From: Mayfieldus sp963740555
Lineage (GTDB): Bacteria; Actinomycetota; Thermoleophilia; Solirubrobacterales; 70-9
NCBI GenBank assembly: GCA_963740555.1
Contig: CAVUES010000003.1
Span: 124,001-188,000, forward strand
DNA: 64,000 nt
Reading direction: 5' to 3'
Shown here: positions 34,423-42,634 of the stretch, piece by piece
How the letters are laid out: the number at the start of each line of letters is the position of its first letter
Numbering within the stretch: the stretch's first letter is position 1
Translations under genes and position numbers: made by a program
The notes under the pieces: generated by a model
What the model was told of the DNA's origin: nothing
The model's input: the letters and a program-made list of their open reading frames with translations, nothing else
Databases searched by the model: none

Positions 34423-35868
34423 ATGAGCCCGCATTCGCATCTCGACCGCCTCAGCTCGATCGACGCCTCGTTTCTGACCAACGAGACCTCGTCCAGCCAC
34501 ATGCACGTGGGGGCGGTGCTGATCTTCGAGGGCCCGCCGCCCCGCTACGAGGACTTCCTCGACCAGGTCCGCTCGCGACTCGATCTCGTGCCGCGATTCC
34601 GCCAGAAGCTCGTCTTCCCCCCCTTTGAGGCCGGCAGGCCGCTGTGGGCGGACGACCCGAACTTCAACCTCGCCTACCACGTTCGCCACACCGCGCTCCC
34701 CTCCCCCGGCTCCGAGGAGCAGCTGCGAAAGTTGACCGGCCGCGTCTTCTCGCAGGCGCTCGACCGCTCGAAGCCGCTGTGGGAGATGTGGTTGGTGCAG
34801 GGTTTGGAGCGGAATCGCTTCGCGATTCTCTCCAAGACCCACCACGCGCTTGTCGACGGCGTGGCCGGCGTCGACATCTCGACCGTCCTGTTCGACGTGA
34901 AGCCCGTCCCCGAGCCGGCCGAGCCCGAAGATGAGTGGATCCCGGATCCCGAGCCCTCGACGGTGCAGCTGCTCGCCCGCGGGGTGGCCGATGTGGCCAC
35001 GGTGCCGCTGAAGGCCGCCGAGCGCCTGGCCGGCGCCGTCCAGCACCCCGAGGCCGCCGCCCGCCGGGTCGGCGAGGGGCTTGAGGCGCTCAGCGAGGTG
35101 GCCTGGAACTTCGCCAACCCTGCCCCCGATGTGCCGCTCAACGTCGAGATCGGCACCCACAGGCGCTTCATCTGGGCTCGCTCCGAGCTCGCGACCTTCA
35201 AGCGCATCAAGGATGCTCTCGGCGGAACGGTCAACGACGTCGTCCTGGCAGTGGTGACCGGGGCGCTTCGCAAGTGGCTGGACCGACGGGGGATCAAGAC
35301 CGAGGGGCTGGAGCTGCGAGCGCTGGTGCCGGTCTCGATCCGGGCGGAGGACGAGCGCGGGCAGCTCGGTAACAGGATCGCCGCGATGCGCGGCCCGCTG
35401 CCCGTCTACGTCGAGGACCCGGTGCGCCGCCTGCAGGTCGTTCGCGAGGCGATGGGAGAGCTGAAGCAGTCCAAGCAGGCGCTTGGTGCCGAAGTGATCT
35501 CGCGGTTCAACGACTTCGCTCCGCCGACCCTGCTCGCCCAGGCGTCGCGGATCAACTTCTCGACTCGGCTGTTCAACCTGATCGTCACCAACGTCCCCGG
35601 CCCGCAGATCCCCCTCTACGTGCTGGGGCGGGAGCTGGAGGAGGTCTTCCCGGTCGCGTTCCTACCCCAGAACCATGCGCTGGCGATCGCGATCATGAGC
35701 TACAACGGCCGCATCAACTTCGGCCTGCTCGCCGACTATGACGCGATGGAGGACGTCGGAAAGATCTCCGCCGGAATCGTCGAGTCGCTCGCGGAGCTAC
35801 TCGAAGCCGCGAAGGAGTCCGAGCCGGACGAAGAAGCAGCCGAGGCCGCGGAGGCGCCTGCCGGATGA
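34423..35868 (+). CDS. Wax-ester synthase/diacylglycerol acyltransferase (WS/DGAT)
   Basis: 481 residues. N-terminal LSSIDASFLTNETSSSHMHVGAV, catalytic KTHHALVDGVAGVD (HHxxxDG), then GTVNDVVLAVVTGALRKWL and FNLIVTNVPGPQIPLY with the C-terminal LPQNHALAIAIMSYNG: the full set of WS/DGAT blocks. Makes triacylglycerol or wax esters as carbon store. Its stop overlaps the start of a small ORF as ATGA. Confidence 0.94.
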   Translation: MSPHSHLDRLSSIDASFLTNETSSSHMHVGAVLIFEGPPPRYEDFLDQVRSRLDLVPRFRQKLVFPPFEAGRPLWADDPNFNLAYHVRHTALPSPGSEEQLRKLTGRVFSQALDRSKPLWEMWLVQGLERNRFAILSKTHHALVDGVAGVDISTVLFDVKPVPEPAEPEDEWIPDPEPSTVQLLARGVADVATVPLKAAERLAGAVQHPEAAARRVGEGLEALSEVAWNFANPAPDVPLNVEIGTHRRFIWARSELATFKRIKDALGGTVNDVVLAVVTGALRKWLDRRGIKTEGLELRALVPVSIRAEDERGQLGNRIAAMRGPLPVYVEDPVRRLQVVREAMGELKQSKQALGAEVISRFNDFAPPTLLAQASRINFSTRLFNLIVTNVPGPQIPLYVLGRELEEVFPVAFLPQNHALAIAIMSYNGRINFGLLADYDAMEDVGKISAGIVESLAELLEAAKESEPDEEAAEAAEAPAG

Positions 35869-36092
35869 ACGGGGAACCGCTCGAGGGCGACGTCAATTAC
35901 CACCTCGAGCTGACGCCCCAGCAGCTCAAGGTCACCCACACGGCGCTGAGGTCCCTGCTCGACGACTTCGGTCACGACGAGAAGCTGGTCGGACGAGTGA
36001 TCCACGAGGTCCTGGAGAAGCTCCCCGACGAGCACTCGATCCGCGCGATCCGGCTCGACACCGAAGAGCACGGGCCCGGCGCCGAGTCCTGA
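35865..36092 (+). CDS. Small conserved-type protein coupled to WS/DGAT
   Basis: 75 residues, two predicted helices (TPQQLKVTHTALRSLLDDFG; VGRVIHEVLEKLPD). No family recognised. The ATGA overlap with the acyltransferase gene implies coupled translation, so it may act with it, for example as an accessory subunit; no direct evidence. Confidence 0.65.
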   Translation: MNGEPLEGDVNYHLELTPQQLKVTHTALRSLLDDFGHDEKLVGRVIHEVLEKLPDEHSIRAIRLDTEEHGPGAES

Positions 36093-36102
36093 GCCAGGCG
36101 CC

Positions 36103-36993
36103 ATGTCCCTCTCGGTGCAGGTGGGACTGCTGCTCGCCGTCGCGACCGCCCTCACCTCGATCTTCGGCTTCCTCTACAAGCAACGCGGTGCGGTGCGCGC
36201 GCAGGCGGTCGACTTTCGCCGCCCCGTGCACAGCTCGCTCGTCCTCTTTCGCTCCGGCTGGTACACGCTCGGGATCGCGATCGCGATGGGCTCCTGGGGC
36301 TTTCATGCCGCCGCCCTGTCGCTGGCGCCGATCTCGCTGGTCCAGTCGGTGATCGCCGGCGGACTGGTGATGCTCACCGTGGTCGCCGACCGGGCATTCG
36401 GATTCGAGGTCACGCGCCGCGAGTGGGCCAGCGTCGCGCTGGCGGCCGCCGGGCTCGCCTTCCTGGCGGCGACGCTGAACGGCGCCGGCGACAGCGCGCA
36501 CTCTGACTTCGAGCCGGGCGAGATCGCCGTATACGTCGCGGCGATCACTGCCGGGGGGTTTGCCGTCGGGGCGCTGGCGCCCGGACGCCACCACGCGGGG
36601 GTCCTGTTCGGCGCCTCGGCGGGCCTGCTCTGGGGGGCTTCGGACGTGTCGATCAAAGGAGCGAGCCACAGCCTCGGCGACGGCCTGGCCGCGGTGCTGG
36701 TCAATCCGCTCGCCGTCACCGTTCTGGTCCTCTCGTTGATCGGGCTGCTGGTCTCCGCCAAGAGCCTGCAGCTGGGGGACGCGGTGCCGGTGATCGCGGT
36801 TACCAGCGTCGCGGCCAACACGGTCACGATCGCCGCCGGGCCGATCATCTTCGGCGACCCCCTCCCGGCGGACTCGCTGGGGCTGATCGCTCGACTGGCG
36901 GCCTTCGCGCTGGTGATCGGGGCGGCGGCGCTGACGCCGGCGCCACTGGCCCCCGTCGAGGAGCCCGATCAGGCGAAGGCCACGAGTGGCTGA
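36103..36993 (+). CDS. DMT-superfamily (EamA/NIPA-like) membrane transporter
   Basis: 296 residues, about nine membrane helices with internal duplication typical of drug/metabolite transporters: ALTSIFGFLYKQRGAVRAQ, LSLAPISLVQSVIAGGLVML, GLLWGASDVSIKGASHS, SLQLGDAVPVIAVTSVAAN. The pattern PISLVQ...G is like DMT and magnesium NIPA families; substrate not predictable. It begins 10 nt after the small ORF, likely same transcript. Confidence 0.85.
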   Translation: MSLSVQVGLLLAVATALTSIFGFLYKQRGAVRAQAVDFRRPVHSSLVLFRSGWYTLGIAIAMGSWGFHAAALSLAPISLVQSVIAGGLVMLTVVADRAFGFEVTRREWASVALAAAGLAFLAATLNGAGDSAHSDFEPGEIAVYVAAITAGGFAVGALAPGRHHAGVLFGASAGLLWGASDVSIKGASHSLGDGLAAVLVNPLAVTVLVLSLIGLLVSAKSLQLGDAVPVIAVTSVAANTVTIAAGPIIFGDPLPADSLGLIARLAAFALVIGAAALTPAPLAPVEEPDQAKATSG

Positions 36994-37025
36994 AGCTACG
37001 CCCCCAGGCTGTCGATATATGGGGG

Positions 37026-39182
37026 ATGACGGACGCAGGAGCAGCCGAAGCGCCTGCCCCGGACGAGGGCAAGGACTTCTCCTGCTCGCTCACCGCCGTG
37101 CTGATCGCGCGTGTGCGTGGGGTCGGCGGCGACGAGGCGGTCGCTGAGCTGCTGCGCGAGGCGTCGAGCCCCCGCAGCCTGGAGTACCTCGAGGACATCG
37201 GCAACTGGGTTTCCTACGACGAGGTCATCGCCCTCTGGAAAACAGGCGCAAAGATCACCGGCGATCCCCAGTTCGCGCGCCACGCCGGCGAGGACACCGT
37301 CAAGCAGCTGGGCTCATCCTCGACCTCGACCGTCCTGCGCAGCCTCGGGTCGCCCGAGGCGCTGTTGCGGCAGCTGGCGGTGGCGACGAATCGCTTCAGC
37401 GGCGTCGCCGAGCTCGAGGCGACCGAGCTTCGGCCTGGCTTCGCCAAGGTCCGCGCCGTGGCCCGTCCCGGCTTCCGGCGCGACCGGCTGCATTGCGAAT
37501 GGACGACCGGGCTGCTGACCCAGGTCAGCGTCCTTTTCGGTCTGCCCCCGGCGACCATCGAGCACGAGTCCTGCCAGGCGCAGGGCGATCCCGATTGCCG
37601 CTACCGCGTCAGCTGGACGACGGAGACCGAGCACGAGGGCGAACCGTCAGAGCAGCTGGCCAGCCTGAAAGCGCAGCTCGACGCGATGTCCGAGCGCCTC
37701 GAGAACGTCTTTGCCACCGCCGCCGACCTGATCGCCTCCGGCGACCTCGACGAGACGCTGGCCAAGATCACCGATCGCGCGGCGCTGCAGGTCCGCGCGC
37801 CCCGCTATGTGCTGGCGGTCCGTCCGACCCCCACGTCGCCCGTCCATCGCCATCAGATAGGGCTCGACGAACAAGAGGGACAACGGGTCGCCGAACGCGT
37901 GCTCGCCGACGACCCAGAGCAGTGCCCCGACAACTGGCTCGTGGTCCCGGTCAGCTCGCACCGCAACCACTATGGGTCCCTGGTTGCGATCTTCGAATCG
38001 GGCGCCAAGTTCTTCCCCCAGGAGCGGCAGCTGCTCGAGGTCTACGCCCGCTACGCGGCGACGGCGCTGGACAGCGCTTCCGCGCTCGCCGAGGCGCGCT
38101 TCGGACAGCAGGAGGCGCAGCGCCGCTACGAGGAGTCGCACGCTCTGCTCGAACTTGCCCGCCAGCTCGCGACCGCCGGCGGCAGCGACCAGATCGCGCG
38201 CCGCCTCGCGGAGGCGATCCCCGCGGTCGTCGACTGCGACCGGATCAGCGTCTTTCTCTGGGACGCGACGAAGGGCGAGTTTCAGCGCAAGGCCGTCAAC
38301 GCCACCGGCCCCAGCGACGAGAGGCATGGCCTGGCGAGCATGAAGCCTGAGCAGGTGCCGAAGCTGGCGCGCCTGCTCGAGCAGCCCGACCCCGAGCCGC
38401 TGTTCATCGATTTCGCCAACACGCCGGTTCGCAACGTTCTGCGCGACCTCGGAGCGGTTGCCTGCGTGGCGGTTCCGATCGCCACCGAGGAGCGTTTGAT
38501 CGGCTGCCTGGTCGTCTCGGTCAGCGAACGCCCGGAACGGCTCGAGCCGAGCCAGGAGTTGCGCGACCGCCTCTCCGGCGTGGCCGCGCATGCGGTCACG
38601 GCGCTGGAGAACGGCAGGCTGGTCGACCACATCACCCACCAGGCAAGCCACGACCAGCTGACCGGGCTCGCGAACCGAATGGGCTTCAGCGAGCAGCTTT
38701 CGCAGGCGACCGGGCGGGCCCGTGAGCAGGCGGGGCGCCTTGCCCTCTTCTACGTCGACCTCGACGGCTTCAAGGCGGTCAACGACGAGTTCGGCCATGA
38801 CGTCGGAGACCAGCTGCTACGTGTCGTCGCAAATCGTCTCCTCGAGCGGGTGCGGCCGAGCGACACCGTCGCGCGGCTGGGTGGCGACGAATTCGCGGTG
38901 CTCGTCGAGCGCATTGGTGGCGAGGACCAGGTCGGCGCGATCTCGGAGAGACTCGAGCACGCGTTCGACCAGCCATTCTCGGTGTCCGGGCAGAAATTCG
39001 GCCTGCGCGCCAGCATCGGCCGCGCCGTTTGGCCGACCGACGTCGAAGAGCATCAGGCCCTTCTGCGCCACGCCGACGACGCGATGTACGAGGTCAAGCG
39101 CGGCAGGCGCGCGGAGCTGGAAGGCGAGATCTCTCCGCAGGCTGGACCAGCGGGCGACCGCGGGAAACAGCTGAGCGGCTAG
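37026..39182 (+). CDS. Multi-sensor diguanylate cyclase (V4R-like, GAF, GGDEF)
   Basis: 718 residues. N-terminal domain (about 18-200) resembles haem-NO-binding/V4R-type sensors, ending CQAQGDPDCRYRVSW, a V4R-like Cys motif. A coiled coil (about 205-240), a GAF-like domain (about 245-360), a second GAF (about 375-535; CDRISVFLWDATKGEF) and a GGDEF domain (about 545-700) with LALFYVDLDGFKAVNDEFGH and intact ARLGGDEFAVL. The inhibitory site RPSD lies five residues before GGDEF, so product inhibition by c-di-GMP is expected. No EAL domain. It may govern the exopolysaccharide or wax phenotypes; unproven. Confidence 0.9.
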   Translation: MTDAGAAEAPAPDEGKDFSCSLTAVLIARVRGVGGDEAVAELLREASSPRSLEYLEDIGNWVSYDEVIALWKTGAKITGDPQFARHAGEDTVKQLGSSSTSTVLRSLGSPEALLRQLAVATNRFSGVAELEATELRPGFAKVRAVARPGFRRDRLHCEWTTGLLTQVSVLFGLPPATIEHESCQAQGDPDCRYRVSWTTETEHEGEPSEQLASLKAQLDAMSERLENVFATAADLIASGDLDETLAKITDRAALQVRAPRYVLAVRPTPTSPVHRHQIGLDEQEGQRVAERVLADDPEQCPDNWLVVPVSSHRNHYGSLVAIFESGAKFFPQERQLLEVYARYAATALDSASALAEARFGQQEAQRRYEESHALLELARQLATAGGSDQIARRLAEAIPAVVDCDRISVFLWDATKGEFQRKAVNATGPSDERHGLASMKPEQVPKLARLLEQPDPEPLFIDFANTPVRNVLRDLGAVACVAVPIATEERLIGCLVVSVSERPERLEPSQELRDRLSGVAAHAVTALENGRLVDHITHQASHDQLTGLANRMGFSEQLSQATGRAREQAGRLALFYVDLDGFKAVNDEFGHDVGDQLLRVVANRLLERVRPSDTVARLGGDEFAVLVERIGGEDQVGAISERLEHAFDQPFSVSGQKFGLRASIGRAVWPTDVEEHQALLRHADDAMYEVKRGRRAELEGEISPQAGPAGDRGKQLSG

Positions 39183-39227
39183 ACGACCGGCAGCGCGTCG
39201 GTGCGCGTCGGCTTGTTGCTTAGGGCC

Positions 39228-39268
39228 AGTACCCGAGCGCGAACTTCGCGTCCTCGGACATCATCTCC
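39228..39268. repeat. Left 41-bp direct repeat (attachment-site-like)
   Basis: Perfect copy of 41003-41043, the 3' end of sufT. Read on the minus strand it encodes MMSEDAKFALGY and then continues WP and a stop at 39220, probably the original sufT end before the island inserted. Confidence 0.85.
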
Positions 39269-39283
39269 CCGCTGAGGCTGCCG

Positions 39284-39490
39284 CTAAGTTCGCCTTCGGC
39301 TGATTGAATGCAATCTCGCCCGATCAGTCCCGTTGAGATCGATGGAGTCGGGGACATATTTTGGGGACACGCGTTCGCCCGCGACGGGGCGAGGAGCCGG
39401 ACTGTTTCGCTGCTTCGGCGTCCGGTAGATGGCCTGGCGGCTGATTCGGGCCACCCTCGCGACTGCGGCGACCCGCCATCCACGCGCCGA
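39284..39490 (-). pseudogene. Decayed ORF with transposase/recombinase-like helix-turn-helix
   Basis: Open frame of about 68 codons without a start codon. It reads RVAAVARVARISRQAIYR, a helix-turn-helix as at the start of many transposases or excisionases, then a basic segment and VSPKYVPDS before the stop. It lies just inside the left repeat. Together with the repeat this accounts for the 315-nt gap 39183-39497. Assignment is tentative. Confidence 0.35.
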
Positions 39491-39497
39491 CGGAGAT

Positions 39498-40091
39498 TCA
39501 GTCTTCCCTGCCGAAGCGCGAGCGTCCCATCACGACACGCCGCCCAGATACCTTCTCGACCTGCTCCACAATCTCTCGCCAAGGCATCGAAACGCCGTCC
39601 AGTGAAATTTCGACCTGGTCGGGGTCATTCGCATTCGTCGTGATGAACCGCCGCGGCTCAGAGGAGAAGCCCGGCTCGAGATCGACCACCAGGGAGTGAT
39701 ACTCATTGAATAAGCCCTGGTCCGTTCGTGCACGGGCGACGCTGACGGCGTCCCACGGAATCATCCTGCCGGAGAGACCATCGGTTAGGCCCTGACTGTC
39801 GAGACGCAGGATCGGCCCGCGGCGCAGCACCCGCGAGGTAAACCACCCGCAGGGGCCTCCAAAGAGCAGCAGCGCAATGAGCACTCCCACCCCGCTTCCG
39901 TTCGCAATCGCGCTCGCCGTGACTACGATCATTAAGAGTCCGGATGCAAGTGCATACGCACCGTTCTTCGTCCGGCTGCTGTAGACGACAGTCGCCCCTA
40001 ACTGCGATTTGCCGTTAGCAGAACCGGCGCTGTCACTGGATTCCGTTACCTCGGAGACCTTTCCCACTGCACCTTCATCGACATTGGGCAT
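39498..40091 (-). CDS. STM3941-like membrane protein (island cargo)
   Basis: 197 residues. Two membrane helices (about 47-85: ASGLLMIVVTASAIANG and VGVLIALLLFGGPCGWF) followed by a PH-like cytoplasmic domain with LRLDSQGLTDGLSGRMIPWDAVSVARARTD and VEISLDGVSMPWREIVEQVE, as in small STM3941-family proteins. Codon use and GC are lower than in flanking genes. It lies inside the 41-bp repeat-bounded island; function unknown. Confidence 0.7.
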   Translation of the reverse strand: MPNVDEGAVGKVSEVTESSDSAGSANGKSQLGATVVYSSRTKNGAYALASGLLMIVVTASAIANGSGVGVLIALLLFGGPCGWFTSRVLRRGPILRLDSQGLTDGLSGRMIPWDAVSVARARTDQGLFNEYHSLVVDLEPGFSSEPRRFITTNANDPDQVEISLDGVSMPWREIVEQVEKVSGRRVVMGRSRFGRED

Positions 40092-40101
40092 AAGTTGGTT
40101 T

Positions 40102-40134
40102 AGGTCGCAGGGTTCGAATCCTGCCGGGCGCGCT
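40102..40134 (+). other. tRNA 3'-end relic (T-arm and acceptor half)
   Basis: A T-stem pair GCAGG (40107-40111) and CCTGC (40120-40124) enclose GTTCGAAT, a T-loop with one extra base, followed by an acceptor-like CGGGCGC. No D-arm, anticodon arm or 5' acceptor half precedes it, so it is not a working tRNA. Such 3' halves mark old integration events at tRNA genes. It lies in the 235-nt gap upstream of the STM3941-like gene, which otherwise shows nothing coding. Confidence 0.55.
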
Positions 40135-40326
40135 AGGTGGAATTCCCCTGCTCCACCGGAGATTCGGGCCGGAGGGCTGGACGTGACGACCCAATCATCC
40201 CTTGACCCCGGTTGTGGCCTAGACGCGCTCGCGGCGCCTCCTGGCCGGCCACGAACGCGGGCGGACGACGGGCGATGTCAGACCCGGCGCGCCTGATGAA
40301 GCTCAGCGAGTTCCCCCAAAGCGCAA

Positions 40327-40671
40327 CTAAGCCTCAGAAGCGGAGTCGGTTTCCGCTGAGGGTCCAGGTCGTTCCGCCACCCAGGCAGCGACGAAATCTG
40401 GATTTCGAACGATTTCGCCCGTCGATGTCAACCTGTACTCGCCCGGTGCCGCCGTTTGGAATGCCCGGAGGTCAGGAGGGAGCCATTCCACCTCGCCTGT
40501 GTCTGCACGGCGAAGCGCGAAGCCCATACGCTCGTCGACTGTCTCGACAAGCCCATGGAACTGGACGCGCTCTAAGACTATGCCGTCGCGCACATAGGTC
40601 TTTCCAACGAGGATCCGCTTGGCAATCATCCGTTTGGCTCTGGCGTCCCAAAGAGGGGGTCGTTCGCCCAC
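40327..40671 (-). CDS. Hypothetical island protein
   Basis: 114 residues. Basic start (RAKRMIAKRILVGKTYVRDG), a beta-rich middle (ERVQFHGLVETVDERMGFAL, GEVEWLPPDLRAFQTAAPGEY) and VRNPDFVAAWVAERP. No family recognised. Inside the repeat-bounded island; composition is less GC-rich than the surroundings. Confidence 0.55.
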   Translation of the reverse strand: MGERPPLWDARAKRMIAKRILVGKTYVRDGIVLERVQFHGLVETVDERMGFALRRADTGEVEWLPPDLRAFQTAAPGEYRLTSTGEIVRNPDFVAAWVAERPGPSAETDSASEA

Positions 40672-40677
40672 CTTGCT

Positions 40678-40950
40678 CTACTCGGCAAACTGGGGGTGCT
40701 GCTTGACCGTGCGCTTGATTATCGGCCACACGACGACGGACTTTGACTCGCCTGTGCGCGACTGGGCGGCAACCTGACCTCGCTCACCTTCCCGGAAGCG
40801 CCGGCGCTCACCGGCAATCCCAGTTTGAAAAGTGTCCGGCCCCCCGTATTTCGGTCCACCTCTTTTGTCGTAGTGCCAGCAAGAGACGACAAATGGAGGT
40901 CGCTGGGTCAGCCGGATTACCGAAGCCTCGGGACATATTTCGGGACACCC
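40678..40950 (-). pseudogene. Startless ORF remnant in the island
   Basis: About 90 codons open on the minus strand, ending TVKQHPQFAE and a stop at 40678, with GGPKYGGPDTFQTGIAGERR inside. There is no ATG, GTG or TTG near its 5' end, which overlaps a second short frame ending GVPKYVPRLR. It fills most of the 329-nt gap 40672-41000. Probably debris of mobile-element genes; not assigned. Confidence 0.3.
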
Positions 40951-41000
40951 TGCCTAAATTTCAGACACGGTAATCCCCAGAAACCGCTCTGCTATGCGGA

Positions 41001-41315
41001 TTAGTACCCGAGCGCGAACTTCGCGTCCTCGGACATCATCTCCGGGGACCAGGGCGGATCGAAGATCATCTTCGGGTGCACCTTCTCGACGCCCGGCAGA
41101 TCGCCGACGAACTCCTTCATCTGCTCTGAGACCTGGGGGCCGATCGGACAGGCCGGCGTCGTCAACGTGAAGGTGACGTAGACCTCGGGGCCCTCGACCT
41201 CGACCTCATAGACGAGCCCCAGGGAGACGAAGTCCAGCCCAAGCTCTGGGTCGATGACCTCCTCGAGCGCCTCGAGGACCTCATCCTCTGTGATCGTGCC
41301 GTTCTCTGTTGCCAT
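41001..41315 (-). CDS. sufT: SufT/MIP18-family (DUF59) Fe-S assembly factor
   Basis: 104 residues. DUF59 fold with LEALEEVIDPELGLDFVSLGLVY and the reactive-type Cys in LTTPACPIGPQV. SufT supports maturation of Fe-S proteins and normally sits in the suf operon of actinobacteria; here it is 18-24 kb away. ATG 41315 is supported by TACGAT placed 6 nt upstream as a -10. The last codons lie in the 41-bp repeat; the copy at 39.2 kb suggests the ancestral protein ended LGYWP, now LGY. Confidence 0.9.
   Translation of the reverse strand: MATENGTITEDEVLEALEEVIDPELGLDFVSLGLVYEVEVEGPEVYVTFTLTTPACPIGPQVSEQMKEFVGDLPGVEKVHPKMIFDPPWSPEMMSEDAKFALGY
41003..41043. repeat. Right 41-bp direct repeat inside the sufT 3' end
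   Basis: Identical to 39228-39268, 1775 bp away and in the same orientation. The gene body lies on this side, so the island entered at the sufT 3' end and kept a working stop. Confidence 0.85.
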
Positions 41316-41321
41316 GCCTAC

Positions 41322-41327
41322 ATCGTA
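41322..41327 (-). promoter_or_regulatory. -10 element of leaderless sufT
   Basis: TACGAT on the minus strand, 6 nt before ATG 41315. Confidence 0.4.
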
Positions 41328-41353
41328 GATAACCGCCTCAGGAATCACTCATC

Positions 41354-41359
41354 TAGGCT
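41354..41359 (+). promoter_or_regulatory. -10 element of fxsA
   Basis: TAGGCT 10 nt before ATG 41370, without SD. Lies in the short divergent spacer with sufT. Confidence 0.35.
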
Positions 41360-41369
41360 TCCGCGACCG

Positions 41370-41897
41370 ATGCTGCTCCTGATTCTGCTCTTCATAGTCG
41401 TGCCGATCGTCGAGCTGTACGTGATCATCCAGGTCGGCCAGGCGATCGGGGTCCTACCCACCCTGGCGATCCTGCTCGCCGACGCGCTGCTCGGATCTCT
41501 GCTGTTGCGCCATCAGGGCCGCGCGGCGTGGCGGCGCTTCAACGCCGCGATCGCCGAGGGGCGCTTCCCGGGCCGCGAGGCGGCCGACGGCGTGATGGTC
41601 GCCGTCGGCGGCACGCTGCTGCTCACGCCGGGCTTCGTCACCGACGTGTTCGGAGTGCTGCTGCTCCTGCCCCCGACCAGGGCACTCGTACGCGCCGGGC
41701 TGTTCCGCTATCTGCGCCGCCGGGTCGTGCTCGTCGGCGGGACCGCGGGCGGGTATGGGGCGGCGGGCGAGCGGCCGGCGCCGGGCGGGCAGCCGTATGA
41801 CTTCGACGCAACGGCCCGAGAGATGCCCTCCAACGGCGCGGGCGAGGAGGGAGCGAAGTCGAACGGCCCCGACCGACCGCGCTTGCCACCCTCATGA
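41370..41897 (+). CDS. fxsA: FxsA-family membrane protein
   Basis: 175 residues. PIVELYVIIQVGQAIGVLPT, LLADALLGSLLLRHQGRAA and GTLLLTPGFVTDVFGVLLLLPPTR are the FxsA blocks, with four helices and a Gly/Pro-rich hydrophilic tail. FxsA affects phage exclusion in E. coli when overproduced; its normal role is unclear. Overlaps the next gene by 4 nt (ATGA). Confidence 0.9.
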   Translation: MLLLILLFIVVPIVELYVIIQVGQAIGVLPTLAILLADALLGSLLLRHQGRAAWRRFNAAIAEGRFPGREAADGVMVAVGGTLLLTPGFVTDVFGVLLLLPPTRALVRAGLFRYLRRRVVLVGGTAGGYGAAGERPAPGGQPYDFDATAREMPSNGAGEEGAKSNGPDRPRLPPS

Positions 41898-42634
41898 TCG
41901 GCATCGACTTCGCCGACCCAGAGCGCGGACTCGCGGGCACCCTCCGACCATCAGGGGCAGCGATCCTCTTCGACCACGACGAGGTGCTGGCGGCAAGCCC
42001 CGAGGCGACGGTGCGACTTGGCGACGTCGCCGACGGCACCGCGAGCCTTGAGCTGGACGGCGTCGCCGTGCAGTTGGAGCTGTCGCGGGTAGGCCAGCCG
42101 ATCGAGCTGGGCGGGGAACGCGTCGGCAGCGAGCAGCTGGCCGTCTGTCAGGTGCTCGGCGAGCTCCGGCATGGAGGCGAGACTCAAAGGCTCGCCTGCC
42201 TCGGTGTGCGGTCGGACGCCGTCTCGGAAGCCGACCCGGACGAGGTCACCCTGGTCCGATCGATCGCGATCGCGTTCAGCGACGGTGGCCTGCTGGGCAT
42301 GCGAGCCGCGCGCCCGCGGGGGGCTACCGATCATGGCGACGAGGAGGTGGTGGCCGCACTCGTCGACTCGAGCGGCGAGGTCGTACAGGTGCGCGAGCCA
42401 CTGCTCTCCACCCACTACGACGAGGCCGGAAGGCAGGTTCGCGCGACCCTGGAGCTGTGGCCGGAGCGGGAGGCGGAGCCCAGCCCGCCCCTGCGCGCCG
42501 CCGGCTCGATCGTCTGCGGGACCTCGCTGCCCGTCGGCGAGCGTCGGCTGAACGTCGCCTTCTTTCGATGGTCGATGGACGGCCGGCCGGGTCTGGGGCG
42601 CTACGAGATCGTCTCCGCCCCGGCGAGCGATTGA
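41894..42634 (+). CDS. Uncharacterised protein between fxsA and a HAD gene
   Basis: 246 residues, no membrane helices, beta-rich. Motifs include MIGIDFADPERGLAGTL, GGERVGSEQLAVCQVLGELR and NVAFFRWSMDGRPGLGRYEI. The ending resembles proteins that wrap acidic/Trp beta-sandwiches, but I do not recognise a family. Start and stop overlap its neighbours (ATGA and TTGA), so fxsA, this gene and the HAD gene are co-translated. Confidence 0.65.
   Translation: MIGIDFADPERGLAGTLRPSGAAILFDHDEVLAASPEATVRLGDVADGTASLELDGVAVQLELSRVGQPIELGGERVGSEQLAVCQVLGELRHGGETQRLACLGVRSDAVSEADPDEVTLVRSIAIAFSDGGLLGMRAARPRGATDHGDEEVVAALVDSSGEVVQVREPLLSTHYDEAGRQVRATLELWPEREAEPSPPLRAAGSIVCGTSLPVGERRLNVAFFRWSMDGRPGLGRYEIVSAPASD

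Noticed and set aside
36994..37025. Structured leader before the cyclase gene
   Set aside because: Only a short AT-rich patch (GATATATG) likely to be promoter; no stem of useful length.
40102..40134. Functional tRNA gene
   Set aside because: Only the 3' half is present and the T-loop has an extra base; nothing upstream folds as the missing arms.
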